DNA of 64,000 bases from Eutreptiella sp. 'Long Island Sound 2002' (GCA_964036045.1 OZ038379.1:79268929-79332928), one strand, 5' to 3'; positions 22,784 to 33,428 are shown, counted from the stretch's first letter. Made by a program: numbers and translations. The notes: generated by a model not told the origin, from the sequence alone.

Positions 22784-23486
22784 AAAACTAATTCTGAAAA
22801 TGCGTCTAGCCGCCTTAGGCGCGTTCGATCATGTGTTGCAAGCAGGCGCGTGTGGAGTGGACAACAAAATCGAAGTTTCCCGAATCCTTCGAGGGGTACA
22901 CGTTCCATGCCAGTGTGTACACAGTATGGGTGCTCCCGACCATGGTCCACAGTTACAGCGCGTGGTGGGGAAAGGTGCACAAGGCCAGCATCTGTGCTGC
23001 ACGGAGGCCATGATGAGTCGGAGGGGACAACGTCAATGCAGGCCTTCGTTCAACTTTCGAAATCTCAGCGAGAGTTGCCAAGTAACGCTGGAGAAGCCCG
23101 TCTTCGCGGCCGACAACCTGGCTAAGCTCTTAGGAGGGGCGTGAAGCGGAATCGGTAACGATCCCCGCATTTGCACTTTTGTAGCAGAGCTTAGCGTCAC
23201 GAAGGTTTCTGGCGCATAGCGCGAAGTCCACGCAAATGACGCAATTTTGCATCAGAAGAGTGACTGAAGGCAGCCAATAGCTGCCGTTACGTGTTTTTAT
23301 TTGGCATTCCCTTTTTATATAGTTAAATTCTGCAGCATAATATATGCGATTTGCGTCGTGTATGTTAACTCTGTTTGTTACGGAATCTGTTTGTCGTTGA
23401 CGTTCAGGTTTGTGTCATATGGGAGGACCGTCCAAGGTTCTGAGAATTATTTGTAGGCTGACACTGGCCTGAACGCCGCATCCCTC
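22784..23486. other. 703-bp insert between 617-bp repeats
   Basis: Its left half is GC-richer and includes one 114-codon plus-strand frame. Its right half (about 23280-23460) is AT-rich. It has no microsatellite tail, no primer-binding-like site and no recognised domain. Confidence 0.4.
22800..23144 (+). CDS. Hypothetical 114-residue ORF
   Basis: Starts at an ATG 17 bp inside the insert (MRLAALGAFDHVLQAGACGV) and ends at TGA. Mixed composition, four Cys/His-containing patches and no transmembrane segment. No family recognised; it may be a chance frame. Confidence 0.15.
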   Translation: MRLAALGAFDHVLQAGACGVDNKIEVSRILRGVHVPCQCVHSMGAPDHGPQLQRVVGKGAQGQHLCCTEAMMSRRGQRQCRPSFNFRNLSESCQVTLEKPVFAADNLAKLLGGA

Positions 23487-24103
23487 GTCCTGGGGCAGCA
23501 TGCCAGGGCATCGTGGACCCAAGCAACGCCCTCGTTGAGGGCCAAAGGTTGTGAAATACACCGGCGGCGCTTAGCATCGTGGCAAGAGCGCCCTCGTTGA
23601 GGGCCTACGGCTACTAGCCTATGGCGCTCAGCATCGTGGAAGCTGAAAATTGGAAGTTCTCAGCCTATGATGGATTCACTGAAAGAAACCCTCGATACAG
23701 GTTAGACCTCGTGTGGATTTGGTGCGCTGCGTTTGCCATTGGGTGCCAGCAAGGCTTGGACGATCAAAGGGTTTTGTGTGTTTGCATCTGGCAAGGTGTT
23801 CAGCTTTTCTCACGTGAAAGCAAAGCAGGACCAAGAGTGCGGCGGCAAAGTATGCAGAAAAACCAAGGGATCCGCATCTTATTTTTCTCACGTCAAAGCA
23901 AAGCAAGGCCAAGAGTTGTTTTTCTCACGTCAAAGCAAACCAAGGCCAAGACACGCTGTGATAGCAAAATGGCAGACAAAACAGTGGTGCAAGAAAGGGA
24001 AAATCAGTGCAAGGCAGAGATCAAAGAAACAAGTTCAGCGCAGTGTCCCGTGACTCTCAAGGTTCGAAGGCCTCACGCTCCGCGAGGCTCCACGGTACCG
24101 CTT
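23487..24103. repeat. 617-bp direct repeat, right copy
   Basis: Partner of 22167-22783. Its right end overlaps the last ~70 bp of the unrecognised minus-strand coding unit that ends at 24035. Confidence 0.75.
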
Positions 24104-25607
24104 CACTACAGCACCGAGGTTGTTGCAATACAAGGTGGTCGGGAAAGGAGGTGGGGGAGGCGGGTCCAGGAACCAACGTGCAACTGCTGTGTGGGGGGGG
24201 CGGGCAACTGGGACCACTGCCGACGAGAAGCAGCTACGCTCACCGGTGGTGAGGGAGACCGGGATCGCGTTCGGGACTAGGACCCCAGCCACAGCAGAGG
24301 ACGACCGGTCCGCTAGCTCCGTACAGCAGGTGGCACCCAGGGGTCGGGGAGAGGTGCAGAAGACCTCAGGGTAGTGGATGAGGCCAGAGGGGCCATGGAC
24401 GACCGCTGCCCGGCAATCTGGTCGCCCGCATAGGGGGCAGTCGGGAGTTATGACAAACACGACAGGGGGGGGGAGGTTGCAATCCAGGAACCATTCATGT
24501 CCCCGGCGCGCGTAGCAGAGAATGCCGGTAGGCGCCGGCAGTAGCTGCTGCATTGCGTCCCAGAACCAAAGCATGTCACCATGGGGGTTGAAGAAAGGGG
24601 GGGTCACTAGTGCAACATTGTGGTGGTGGAGCATGTGCTCGCGTGTGCCAGATAGCCAATGGATGGTGCTGGAGGCAACCATGTGCCATAAGGAGGTGGG
24701 ACCCAACAGAAGCGGCCGCGGGACCGCAGAAGGAAGGTGCGCGCGCGCCTGGACACGGAGCTGGGCTTCGGGGGAGGGTGCAAGGGGGTCGGGGGGGCAC
24801 AGAAGGGCGAGGCCGCCCCGGGTGGAGCAGTGGGGGCATTGGGGGGGTTGGCAGTGCGTGTGGAGGGCAAAGAGGGCGCCGCAAGCCCAGCAAGCCATCC
24901 ATAGTTCTGTCTGCGATGGATCTCTGACTGTTCTAGTGGGAGGAAGGACAGGAAAGCGTGTATCTGGCTGGGGATGCGGTCAACCGCATGACAGAGGGTG
25001 TGGGTCTCAGCGATGGACTGAGCCACGCGGAGGAGAGGGGCGGAGGGGGTGATGGTGCTCAAGAGGAAACGGGGGAGGTGCAGTCAGCGGCGTACGGTGC
25101 CATCGGAGGGGGCCGTGTCCGCGCCGTGGGCCCCACCCGGGGCTAGCAGGGGAGCCGGCAGTGGCCACGGGGCAGGAAGCTGAGGCTGCCATTGGCCCGG
25201 TCGCCAGACCACCACCGCCGCGCTTGAGGGGTCCCACGGGGGATGGCGTGCCCGGCTTGTGTCCTGGTGGTCTCCTTGGCGGGGGCGTTTGGCGTCCTTC
25301 TTGAGCCTGTCCCTATGGGTGGCCTGGGTGGGGGCGACGGCAGGCGCTGAGGCGTCACAGAGGTCGCTGGACCTCTCGATTGGGGAGCCATCACGCCGCG
25401 TGCTGGCCAGGGTGACCAACCACTGCGGGGGCACTGTGCTGGTGTCCAGGTACGTGCGGTCCGCACTGGAGATGAATAGGGAGTCCCATACGGACTCGTC
25501 CACCGTGGCGATGCCAACATGGCGGCGGATCATCTGGGGTGTCAGGGTGATTGGCGTGAGGAGGAGATCGGTGAGCTACACACTGGCCGCCATCAGGTGT
25601 GTGTTGC
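24035..25607 (-). pseudogene. 3' half of an unrecognised coding unit interrupted by the chromovirus
   Basis: Reading from 25602, codons continue exactly from the other half (36726-38272) once the element and one GTTGC copy are removed: ...ESISN then THLMAASV. A TAG follows, then a good frame (25533-25084: MIRRHVGIATVDESVWDSLF, DTSTVPPQWLVTLAST), a TGA at 25084-25086, more of the same frame (LLRVAQSIAETHTLCHAVD), and a shift into a 287-codon frame (24898-24035). That part begins with Cys pairs CWACGALF and CPHCSTRGG and later has CPLCGRPDC, suggesting zinc-binding modules. I do not recognise the family; it could be host or another element's protein. Stops and shifts show it is decayed. Confidence 0.5.
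25603..25607. repeat. Target-site duplication GTTGC, left
   Basis: Five bases directly outside the left LTR, matching 36721-36725. The length is the usual one for Ty3/gypsy insertion. Confidence 0.85.
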
Positions 25608-26333
25608 AGAAAGATGTCCTTGAATTATGCCCTAGGTCTTTTGATGTATTCCTGCAAGTTGGTTTTGTAGTGGAAAACCCCAAACCAAAGCAGCAAGTAG
25701 AGCAAGGACTGAAAATGGATCGAATCAATGAAATCAATGATTGGTTTTGGAATCCAGTGTAACACAGAAGGGCTGCAGATAGACAAAGCAGGTATATGTA
25801 CATAGATTCAATCACAAATGAATAATGCAAAAGGTTTTATATGAAAATTGGTCAGACTCTAGCCTCAGAGGTTGCAATAGGCACTTCATGTGCACTCTTT
25901 TGGGTGAAATGGTGCTGGTTAGGACTGAGGGGCATAGATGTCAGGACCACACAGAAAATGACTTGGCCAAGCAACTGAATTCAGAAACAGTTACAAAGTA
26001 GGACCACAATAAGTGGTAGAATCAATTGAGTATAGGGGTCTTGGGGTTGGAGACCACTTAGGCTTAACCTCCAAGGCCCACAAGCATGGAATGCCTGATT
26101 TATTTTGGTATGACCTCCATGAAGGAAGGTACCTCCGCTCAGTTGAGTGGTAGGGGTGAACTTCATGGGGGGGGCTAGGGTCACAACCCTAGTTACCTTG
26201 AGAAAGTGTACTTTAGGCCACAAAAGAGAGATAAAAACACTTAAGTTTGTCTCAGCATCAACAAAGGGTTTTAAGGGGGGCTTAGCCTGGATCAAGCCCT
26301 CCAAGAAAGACATGGCAGTGACTTTTTCTTACT
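25608..26333 (-). repeat. 3' LTR of the chromovirus (726 bp)
   Basis: Same as 35995-36720 at a constant offset of 10387. Four single-base differences were seen by eye. In element sense the LTR starts AGTAAG and ends CTTTCT rather than TG...CA. Short opposite-strand frames inside are shadows. Confidence 0.92.
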
Positions 26334-26341
26334 CCCCCCTG
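26334..26341 (-). promoter_or_regulatory. Polypurine tract
   Basis: In element sense the bases next to the 3' LTR read AGGGGGG. A purine run at this exact place primes plus-strand DNA synthesis in LTR elements. Confidence 0.7.
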
Positions 26342-26577
26342 GAGTACTAGTTGTTCATGCTAGTAGGACCAAGGAAAAAGGCTCAAATATTCCCAAAATT
26401 ACCTCAAAAAATGCATTAAACTTACCAAAAACATTCTCATCACTTCATAGAAGCCCATCACACTGTATGGACCCTTGAAAAACAGTGTAATGTACCGTGA
26501 ATGATGTCCCTTCGGAGGGGCATTCCTCAAAAGTCGTCGGCGTGGGGCGAAAACCTTTGGAAAGAGTGTGGGGGCAG

Positions 26578-26640
26578 TGGGAATTGAACCCAGGACTCCC
26601 TGTCCAGAGCACATGTGTCTGTCCACTAGGGTACAGTCGA
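26578..26640 (-). ncRNA. tRNA-like sequence with possible pol III boxes
   Basis: In minus sense TAGTGGACAGA resembles an A box and GGGTTCAATTCCCA a B box and T arm, with a spacing of ~35 bases. No acceptor stem can be formed, so it is not a functional tRNA. It may be a SINE-head relic. Confidence 0.3.
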
Positions 26641-27904
26641 ACGCTCTAATGCGGACGGTTATCGCCGTATAAACAGCGTTTTAGTAAACGTCCTGACCAA
26701 GGGCCAGGGCGGAGCAATACTCCCAATGGAGGACACAAACCCCCAGGAGCTGAAAAAAATAGAAAAATGGAACCAGCAGGGAGTGATTCCTGCGGTTTTG
26801 CGGAAGGGGCAGCGATTTAGCAAGTGAAATCGTTGAAAATCGACGAAACCACGCGGGAAATCGTCATTTTTACACATAACTTAAAGTCGCAGACAAGCGC
26901 AAACGAAGCGGACGCCAAGAAAAGGGTTGCGCAAGCGAAAACGGCTTTTGGAAAAGAAGGTATGAGCCGTAGTTTTTGAAGTTTTAAAGAAAATTTTTGC
27001 ACAGTTGCATCAAAATTTTTATAAACTTCAGAGTAAAGTATTCAAAATCAGCCCGCACCACAGAGCAGTTCAACAACCCGTCTCTCAGGTATGTCTGTGT
27101 CACTTCACACTCACGCATTGCGTTCGTGTTGGTTGCTCCGTCAAAACGTTAGGGTTGTTAACGCTGTGCTCGTTGGGGGGTCGGGTGTTCATCTCTCGTG
27201 CTCTGCACAGGTGAAAGCAGGAGTGAAAGGTATGTGATGCGAATGGAGCGCGCAGCGCGCATGTAGGGTTAGAATATGCGCTGTGCTCGCGATGCATGTG
27301 CCTAATCTAGGCATCCACACGCTGTATCGCTTCACCTGTATCCCTAATCCACCCTTGTTTCTTTTCTCACAGGTAAGCGTTTGTACGTGTGCGGCCGTAG
27401 CGTTCAAGTTGAGTTGCTTAAAACGCTTAGGTTTGTTTTGTGTTCGTTTCAATGCGGCATTCACACGATGCATGGTGAGTAAGGTAGGTTAGCCCAGGAG
27501 GAGCTCACCTCCTGGTTGAGTCTGTGGTTAAGCCTCCCTTCCCTGCATGCACATGATGCATTAAAGGGTAGGCCACGCGAATTGCGCACGGTAAACCTTG
27601 TTTAGGTTACCCAGAGGCTCCTCGGTACGTTCTTTAGGAGAACCCGAGGAGTTTCTTAAAGCTTGCTTGCTTGACAGGGGTAGCTGCATCTGCAGCGTGT
27701 TTGCGAACAGCGTATTATAGGTCACACTGAGAAGGGTATAATACCTGGAGTGTGGCTTGGTTCCACAGTCGCAAACGCCCCTTCATCTGCCTCTTTTGTA
27801 CAGGTGGGAGAGGTTAGGGTGATTGGTGCAGCAGCAGCCGCCTTCGGCGGCTACCATTTTTCTGCCCCAGCAAAACAGGGGCGCTGATCACAAATCAAAT
27901 CACT

Positions 27905-28095
27905 GTGCCTCTGCCAGGAGTGGCGAGGACAGTCCGACTTCAACGACATCTGCGCTGTGCACGCAACGAGTGCACCCCTTCCCTCCAAGCCCTAGCAGGG
28001 GAAACGCGTTGTGGCGTCCCCTGTTAGGCCACAGCTGCTTAGGAGCGCTGTGTTCTCTTGTCCTTTTCACAGGAGGGTCGTTAGGACCCATGAGA
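27905..28095. repeat. Dispersed ~190-bp repeat, copy 1
   Basis: The segment with CC(T/A)CCAAGCCCTAGCAGGGG, GTGGCGTCCC, GCCACAGC and a pyrimidine run ending ACAG recurs at 51085-51205 and 51315-51515. It is SINE-sized. This copy travels inside the young chromovirus. Confidence 0.6.
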
Positions 28096-28937
28096 ACTTC
28101 ACCTCCGCAACACCAAGTAGAGTGTGCGTGTAGGAGTGGTAGTCCTGAGTGGGGGCTAGAGCCAGTTGCCCAGTGCTCGCCCACCAGGATGGTGCCACTG
28201 TAGGGTGTGTAGGACCTGTAGGGGGCGTGTCACTGTCCCACCCTTTTCCTGCAATTTTAGCTGGGCTGGTGGGCTGTGACAGTGGTTAGGTTAGTGTTTT
28301 TGGCCACATAGCAAACAGGCGTTTTGCATGCCTTCATAGCTTTTGGCCACCCCTCCCTATAGTAGCCAGGTAGGTAGGGAAAACAATACCTGGACTAACA
28401 CTCTGGGTATTCCCCCAAGGTTTTGCGCCAGCACAGAAATTGGGCGCATAGGGGAGGGGAGACCCGGGGCGTACCCCGTGGCATCAATAAGCCAACCCTC
28501 CAGGGTTAGCAAGGGCGCAGACTTGGGTATAATTAGGACACACCTTCTGCGGCTTGCTCTCAGGACCTTAGGACTAGCACACTCACACATACGTTATGGC
28601 AGGTAAGGGTAAGGTAAACCCTGTAAGGAAGGGTAGAACCCCATGGGTCTGGACCAGTCAGGGGTCCTAACTGTGGGCTCGCTTGTCCCCAAGGAGGGAA
28701 GACACACCTTGCCTCATAACACCTTGCTTGTCATTCCCCCCTGGTGTAGAAAGCCACCGTTCTTCGTTGGCTCACCAAGGTCATTACATTAGGGCAGTAC
28801 CCATGCAACACATGGTCAACAAGGCAAACACGCGCTGGGTGGCTGCAATCTTGATAAGCGGCCATTTGGCTCACGCTGGAAACCATAGGCATGGGTCTGC
28901 AGGGCACAGACAGGGTCAGTAGACTGACACAGGGTAA

Positions 28938-31900
28938 TTAGTTTCGCTTCTTGCGCTGGGACATAGTCTCAGCACGGGTTAGGAGCTGCCCCTCGTTGTT
29001 CTCAACGAGGTAAGTGCGGAAGATGGGGTTGATACTCCCATCTGGTTGTATGAAGGCTGACATAGGTTCCCAGGTCGCCTCGGACAACCCATAGCCATCC
29101 CACAGGGTTAGGAATTCCCAGCCCTGTTTATACTCGTGGCGAGCAATACCTGCAACCACGTAGTAACCATCGACTGCCATCTCATCGGCAGTCATCTCTT
29201 CGAGTTCGTCTGCCTCCTCTGGACTGGCAGCGTTCTCTAGGTCTATACGTTCAATCTCACTGTCGCTGAGGCGCCACTCATCCCAAGACAAGTCGTCAGG
29301 GGAGTGATAGTGCCTCAGCTGCTTAGGAGCACATAGCAGTTCACCACCTAGACGTGGACTGCACCTGACATGGATCCTGGATCCATCTATCCTGATGATA
29401 CGATAGGGTCCAAAGTAAGGGTCCCGTAGGCAGTTACGTGGCCAGGAGGGTAGGCGTGAATGGTGTACCAAAACAAGGTCACCAACCTTGAAGCTGGCAG
29501 GTCGCCGTAGGCGGTTCCGTCGGCTCTGTTCACGGTCACGAATGTGCCTCAGGTTAGTACCAGCCTGGTTAGCCAGAGACTGCTTGTGTTCCAGCCAATC
29601 TCCCACAGGGCTCTTGAAGTCCTCAGGAAAGGGGGTTTTGAAGAACCAAGCAGGTCGTCCTCCATGGAACAGTTCGTGGGGGGTGAAACCCGTAGAAGAG
29701 CTCCGCTGTGAGTTCATGGACAGAACTGCCCAGGGCACTAGGCGTACCCAGTCCTTGGTGCGCTCCTGTTTCATCAGGATTCTTAAGTTTTGCTCCACCA
29801 CACGGTTCTGTCTCTCACAGAGAGGGTTAGACGTGTGAGTGTAGGGCACACCTGTGGTTACCTCCACGTTGAGGGCATTTAGCACTCGTTTGTACCACCC
29901 AGTGTCACTGCGGATGCGTACATCTTCATCAGAGTGCACCTGTTTAGGTGCTCCATAGGGTTCGAACCATTGTTCGACCAACATTTTTACAGTCTGCTCA
30001 CCTGTGATTTTCTTATTGCAAGGGAACACACGGGTGAAGCGAGATAGACCACAGGTGACCACGAGGCAACTATCATAGCCGCCAAAGCGTGGTAAGCCGT
30101 GGATGTAATCCACGTAGAGAAGAGAGTTAGCACAATAGGGTATGGGTAAGCTGGAGATCAGACCCCTATCCCTACTGTCACTTTGCTTGCTGGCATGACA
30201 GCCACAAGCATCCACAATGGTCTGCATACGCGACCTCAGTTCAGTCAGGGTTAGACTAGAGTAGAAACACTCACGGAAGAAGTCCACTGAGCGATTAGCG
30301 CCAGTGTGACCAGAACTGAGATGGGACCACTGTAGGCACCCATCCAGTCGGGCTTCAGGCACTACAATTCGGTCCTCGTAGAAGAGGTACTGATTGTCTT
30401 TATACCACTGGTGCCCGTCAATGACACGGGGTTCGAGACCAGTGTTGAGGGTTTGGAGAATTTCTTCATACTCTGACTGATAGTCGGTTAGACTCCAACC
30501 CTCCAGGATTCCAGCAGTGCGCATGGACAGGTCAAGCTGGACATCCATACGCTGGAAAGCCTCTTTGGCGAGTGCCTCAGAGCTCTCACCAATAAGCGCA
30601 TCGAAGTTGTTGCGCGATATATAGTCAGACAGTTCATTCTTAATCCCGGGGATATGATGCACTGTCAGCCTGAACTGGCTCAGGTAAGTCCACCACCGTT
30701 TTAGCTTCGCTTTTTCTGGTGGTGGGCCCTTCTGAAAAGACTTCACAGGCTCCTGGTCACACAGCCAGACAATAGGGTTAGACCCCAGGAGTCGGGATTG
30801 TGAAGATAGCACCAACATACCGGCCAGGAGTTCCTGGTCATAGGTGCTGTAGTTGGAACGCGCTTGGTTCCACTTCCAGTTCCAGTGTCCCAGTGGCACC
30901 AGTCGCCACTCACTGGTAGGATAGTCATGTTTCAACGAACCATCACGGTTCAGTCCAGTAGTACGATAATGGCAGTGGGTTAGCTCAGCGGGGTTAAGCT
31001 CCTGCCATTGGTAGATTGTACCTCCCCCCCCTACATCACTGGCATCAGTGATCAGGACTATCTCGCCCTCAGGGCGGGGAACTCCCAGGCAGTTGGAGGA
31101 GGCAATCTTCTTCTTCAACTCCTGGAAACACTCTTCCTCTCCGGAGGTCCACCTCCAGGGAGTAGTTTTCTTGATTAGGTCAGTGAGGGGTGCAGAGGAG
31201 TATGTAAAATTGTGGATGTGACGCCGATAGAAATTACAGGCGCCCACAAAACTCCTCACGTCGTGTAGACCCTTCTTAGGGTCATCGCGAATCTGCATGT
31301 CCTGTAGGGGCTGCATCTTAGACGCGGCTGGTTTCCACCAGCCATACCCCACATCGAAACCCAAATACTCCATCTCCTCTTTCATAAACTCGCATTTTTC
31401 GAGTTTGATTCGGAGATGGTTTTCTTGACAGACAGTGAAGAATTCACGGAGGAGAAGGACATGGTCCTCTTTGGTATTAGTACCCAAACTCACGTCGTCG
31501 ATGTGAGCCTCCATTTCTGCACCCCGAGAAATCAACTCTTGTACTAGAGGCCTGCGCCTCAGTATGTACAAAATTTTGTTCATAAGCTCCTGGAAGAGCG
31601 CTGGGGCGTTAGCCACCCCGAAAGGCATAACCTTCCACTTGAAGACACGACCCTTAGGGGTTATAAAGGCAAGCAGCTCCTGAGCTGCGGCGGTTAGGTC
31701 AACCTGCCAGAAACCAGAGCGTTTGTCCATTTTGGTCTTATACCTGCATTTGGCAATACGCTCCAGGGTGTTTTCCATGTTAGGAATACTCCCTGAATGG
31801 TTCTCGGTTTTCTTGTTGACCTCACCATAGTCTACAACAAGACGTAGAGCAGTCGACCCTGGTTTAGCAACTAGGAAACAGCGGCTGCAGTGATGGGGAT

Positions 31901-33428
31901 AGTCCCCATGTTTGTACTCTTCAACGAGGCCAGCATCAATGCATTCTTGGATCTGGCGCTCGATTTCTTCAACCTGTTCCTGTGGAGCGGGATAGGGACG
32001 ACGCCTCACTCGCGTCTTTTCAAATTCTGGTTTCAATTTCAGGTCCATCTGGACCAGTTTTTTGCAAGATAGGGGAGGCGGCAAGGCGCCGAACACCTCC
32101 TCATAGGTTATAAGCAGTTTCTTCAGGCGGGGGTCAAGGTTAAGACTCTCGACTTTCTGAAGGAAGTCCTCCTCAGCATGGAGGTTGCTTTTTCCATGTT
32201 CTTTCTTTTTATGCCGATCAGCAGTTTCGGCAGGTACAGTACCATCGTCCCACTCAGGGGGACATTGCTGCGCATAGTGTAGAGAGTACACTAGAGGTAT
32301 CTCAGGATCAGGCAGCGTATAGGACTCATCGTCCTCCTCAGACCAGATGGAGTATTTCCAGGTCTGTCTGAGGTATTGCAGCCGCTCTTGGCGCTCAATA
32401 CCTTCGGCCTTCAGGTACAGCAGCCGTCGGAGTTCTTGCGTGTCATGCTCAGACAAGGGCATGTTATTAGCAGCAGGCCGTGCTAGAGCATCAGTACTCC
32501 GGGCCACGGGTTCACCTGTGTGCACAGGCTGCATGTGTAGCACTGGTTCCCCAACACCGGAAGCGGGTTCAGAGGTTGACTCTAGATCTACCTCCTCTAG
32601 CAACAGCTGGGCCAGGAAAGCACTATGTTTTAGGTCAACACAGCTGGGATCAACAGAGGGAATAGTGCTGGCGATCTCAGACAGTTGGTCGTCAGCATCC
32701 TCTTTTACAGCTGCAGGTTCCAGATAGTCATCAGGAGACTCACACCCTGTAAGTGTGGCAGATAGGTGCTCAGGAGATCGATTTTTGAGATCATAAAGGG
32801 TCAGGCCACGATTTTCGGGTATGACCTCTTTTAGTAGCACCTGGTCCAGGTCACACAAGGGTACAGGATTGAGAGATCCATCGATGATGGACAGGAAACT
32901 GGCCCACTCAGGGGCCTGCATAGCTGTGTCTGAGTCCTCAGGCACATAGATGGGGCCGTCGGGGAGTTGCACTCTTCCCACGGTCATTCGGTCAAGCATA
33001 CGGCGCCAGTAAGCATGTTCACCCGAGCAACCCCAGTCAGGGGTGCACATAACAACCCTTCCTCCCTCATAAGCGATCTTGGTTAGAACCTTCGCGAGCA
33101 GGGAGGCGAGAGGGTTAGCATACGCTAGGCCCATTGCTTTCCAGAAGAATCGGAAAGCATTGTTCATTTGTTTCGAGCAGTACAACTGCATGATGTGCTG
33201 TTGTTGGCTCGCAAACAATTCCACCTGGATCTCATCCAGGTTTACCTGAAGGGCCGCCAGTCCATTTTCGAGAACGTGACGGGCCAGTTGGTAGTTTTCA
33301 GTACGATAGTTCGTCTTGGTTGCGTAGCGCAGCCCAGACTCTTTTCGTCCTGACAGCTCCAAAGGTACGGAGAATAGCCCACTGCCAAAGTCGCAGTGCA
33401 AAGAGTAAGGACGCTGTAGGGACAGCAT
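28938..33428 (-). CDS. pol: Pol polyprotein of the chromovirus
   Basis: 1496 codons from an ATG at 33428 to TAA. After a ~440-residue N-terminal region of unknown role comes reverse transcriptase (about 455-695; first Asp in TKMDKRSGFWQVDL, D568; active site HIDD at 642-645, where Y/F-x-DD is usual). RNase H spans about 785-940 with D795, E866, D891 and D935. Integrase has His/Cys residues at 1036-1077 and a core with D1107, D1167 and E1205. A GPY/F-type segment (DPYFGPYRIIRIDG, ~1336-1350) follows. The C-terminal chromodomain lies at ~1421-1475 (WEFLTLWDGYGLSEATWEP). It copies element RNA and inserts the DNA; the chromodomain would steer insertion to particular chromatin. The frame is +1 relative to protease. 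Confidence 0.92.
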   Translation of the reverse strand: MLSLQRPYSLHCDFGSGLFSVPLELSGRKESGLRYATKTNYRTENYQLARHVLENGLAALQVNLDEIQVELFASQQQHIMQLYCSKQMNNAFRFFWKAMGLAYANPLASLLAKVLTKIAYEGGRVVMCTPDWGCSGEHAYWRRMLDRMTVGRVQLPDGPIYVPEDSDTAMQAPEWASFLSIIDGSLNPVPLCDLDQVLLKEVIPENRGLTLYDLKNRSPEHLSATLTGCESPDDYLEPAAVKEDADDQLSEIASTIPSVDPSCVDLKHSAFLAQLLLEEVDLESTSEPASGVGEPVLHMQPVHTGEPVARSTDALARPAANNMPLSEHDTQELRRLLYLKAEGIERQERLQYLRQTWKYSIWSEEDDESYTLPDPEIPLVYSLHYAQQCPPEWDDGTVPAETADRHKKKEHGKSNLHAEEDFLQKVESLNLDPRLKKLLITYEEVFGALPPPLSCKKLVQMDLKLKPEFEKTRVRRRPYPAPQEQVEEIERQIQECIDAGLVEEYKHGDYPHHCSRCFLVAKPGSTALRLVVDYGEVNKKTENHSGSIPNMENTLERIAKCRYKTKMDKRSGFWQVDLTAAAQELLAFITPKGRVFKWKVMPFGVANAPALFQELMNKILYILRRRPLVQELISRGAEMEAHIDDVSLGTNTKEDHVLLLREFFTVCQENHLRIKLEKCEFMKEEMEYLGFDVGYGWWKPAASKMQPLQDMQIRDDPKKGLHDVRSFVGACNFYRRHIHNFTYSSAPLTDLIKKTTPWRWTSGEEECFQELKKKIASSNCLGVPRPEGEIVLITDASDVGGGGTIYQWQELNPAELTHCHYRTTGLNRDGSLKHDYPTSEWRLVPLGHWNWKWNQARSNYSTYDQELLAGMLVLSSQSRLLGSNPIVWLCDQEPVKSFQKGPPPEKAKLKRWWTYLSQFRLTVHHIPGIKNELSDYISRNNFDALIGESSEALAKEAFQRMDVQLDLSMRTAGILEGWSLTDYQSEYEEILQTLNTGLEPRVIDGHQWYKDNQYLFYEDRIVVPEARLDGCLQWSHLSSGHTGANRSVDFFRECFYSSLTLTELRSRMQTIVDACGCHASKQSDSRDRGLISSLPIPYCANSLLYVDYIHGLPRFGGYDSCLVVTCGLSRFTRVFPCNKKITGEQTVKMLVEQWFEPYGAPKQVHSDEDVRIRSDTGWYKRVLNALNVEVTTGVPYTHTSNPLCERQNRVVEQNLRILMKQERTKDWVRLVPWAVLSMNSQRSSSTGFTPHELFHGGRPAWFFKTPFPEDFKSPVGDWLEHKQSLANQAGTNLRHIRDREQSRRNRLRRPASFKVGDLVLVHHSRLPSWPRNCLRDPYFGPYRIIRIDGSRIHVRCSPRLGGELLCAPKQLRHYHSPDDLSWDEWRLSDSEIERIDLENAASPEEADELEEMTADEMAVDGYYVVAGIARHEYKQGWEFLTLWDGYGLSEATWEPMSAFIQPDGSINPIFRTYLVENNEGQLLTRAETMSQRKKRN

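Larger units (their letters stand above)
26342..28937 (-). other. 2.6-kb non-coding segment of the chromovirus between pol and 3' LTR
   Basis: No intact frame over ~130 codons. It contains a tRNA-like patch (26578-26640), a copy of a dispersed ~190-bp repeat (27905-28095) and, on the plus strand, several pyrimidine-CAG/GT(A/G) junctions. Such a long tail after pol is unusual for a chromovirus. Confidence 0.6.

Noticed and set aside
25981-26313. 110-codon ORF present twice (also 36368-36700)
   Set aside because: Both lie inside the LTRs and are duplicated because the LTRs are; no domain.
26578-26640. Functional tRNA gene
   Set aside because: No acceptor stem or proper anticodon arm can be drawn; only the box-like sequences remain.
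29488-29838. Plus-strand ORFs opposite pol (also 32347-32727)
   Set aside because: They overlap an intact 1496-codon pol frame with clear domains and are shadows.
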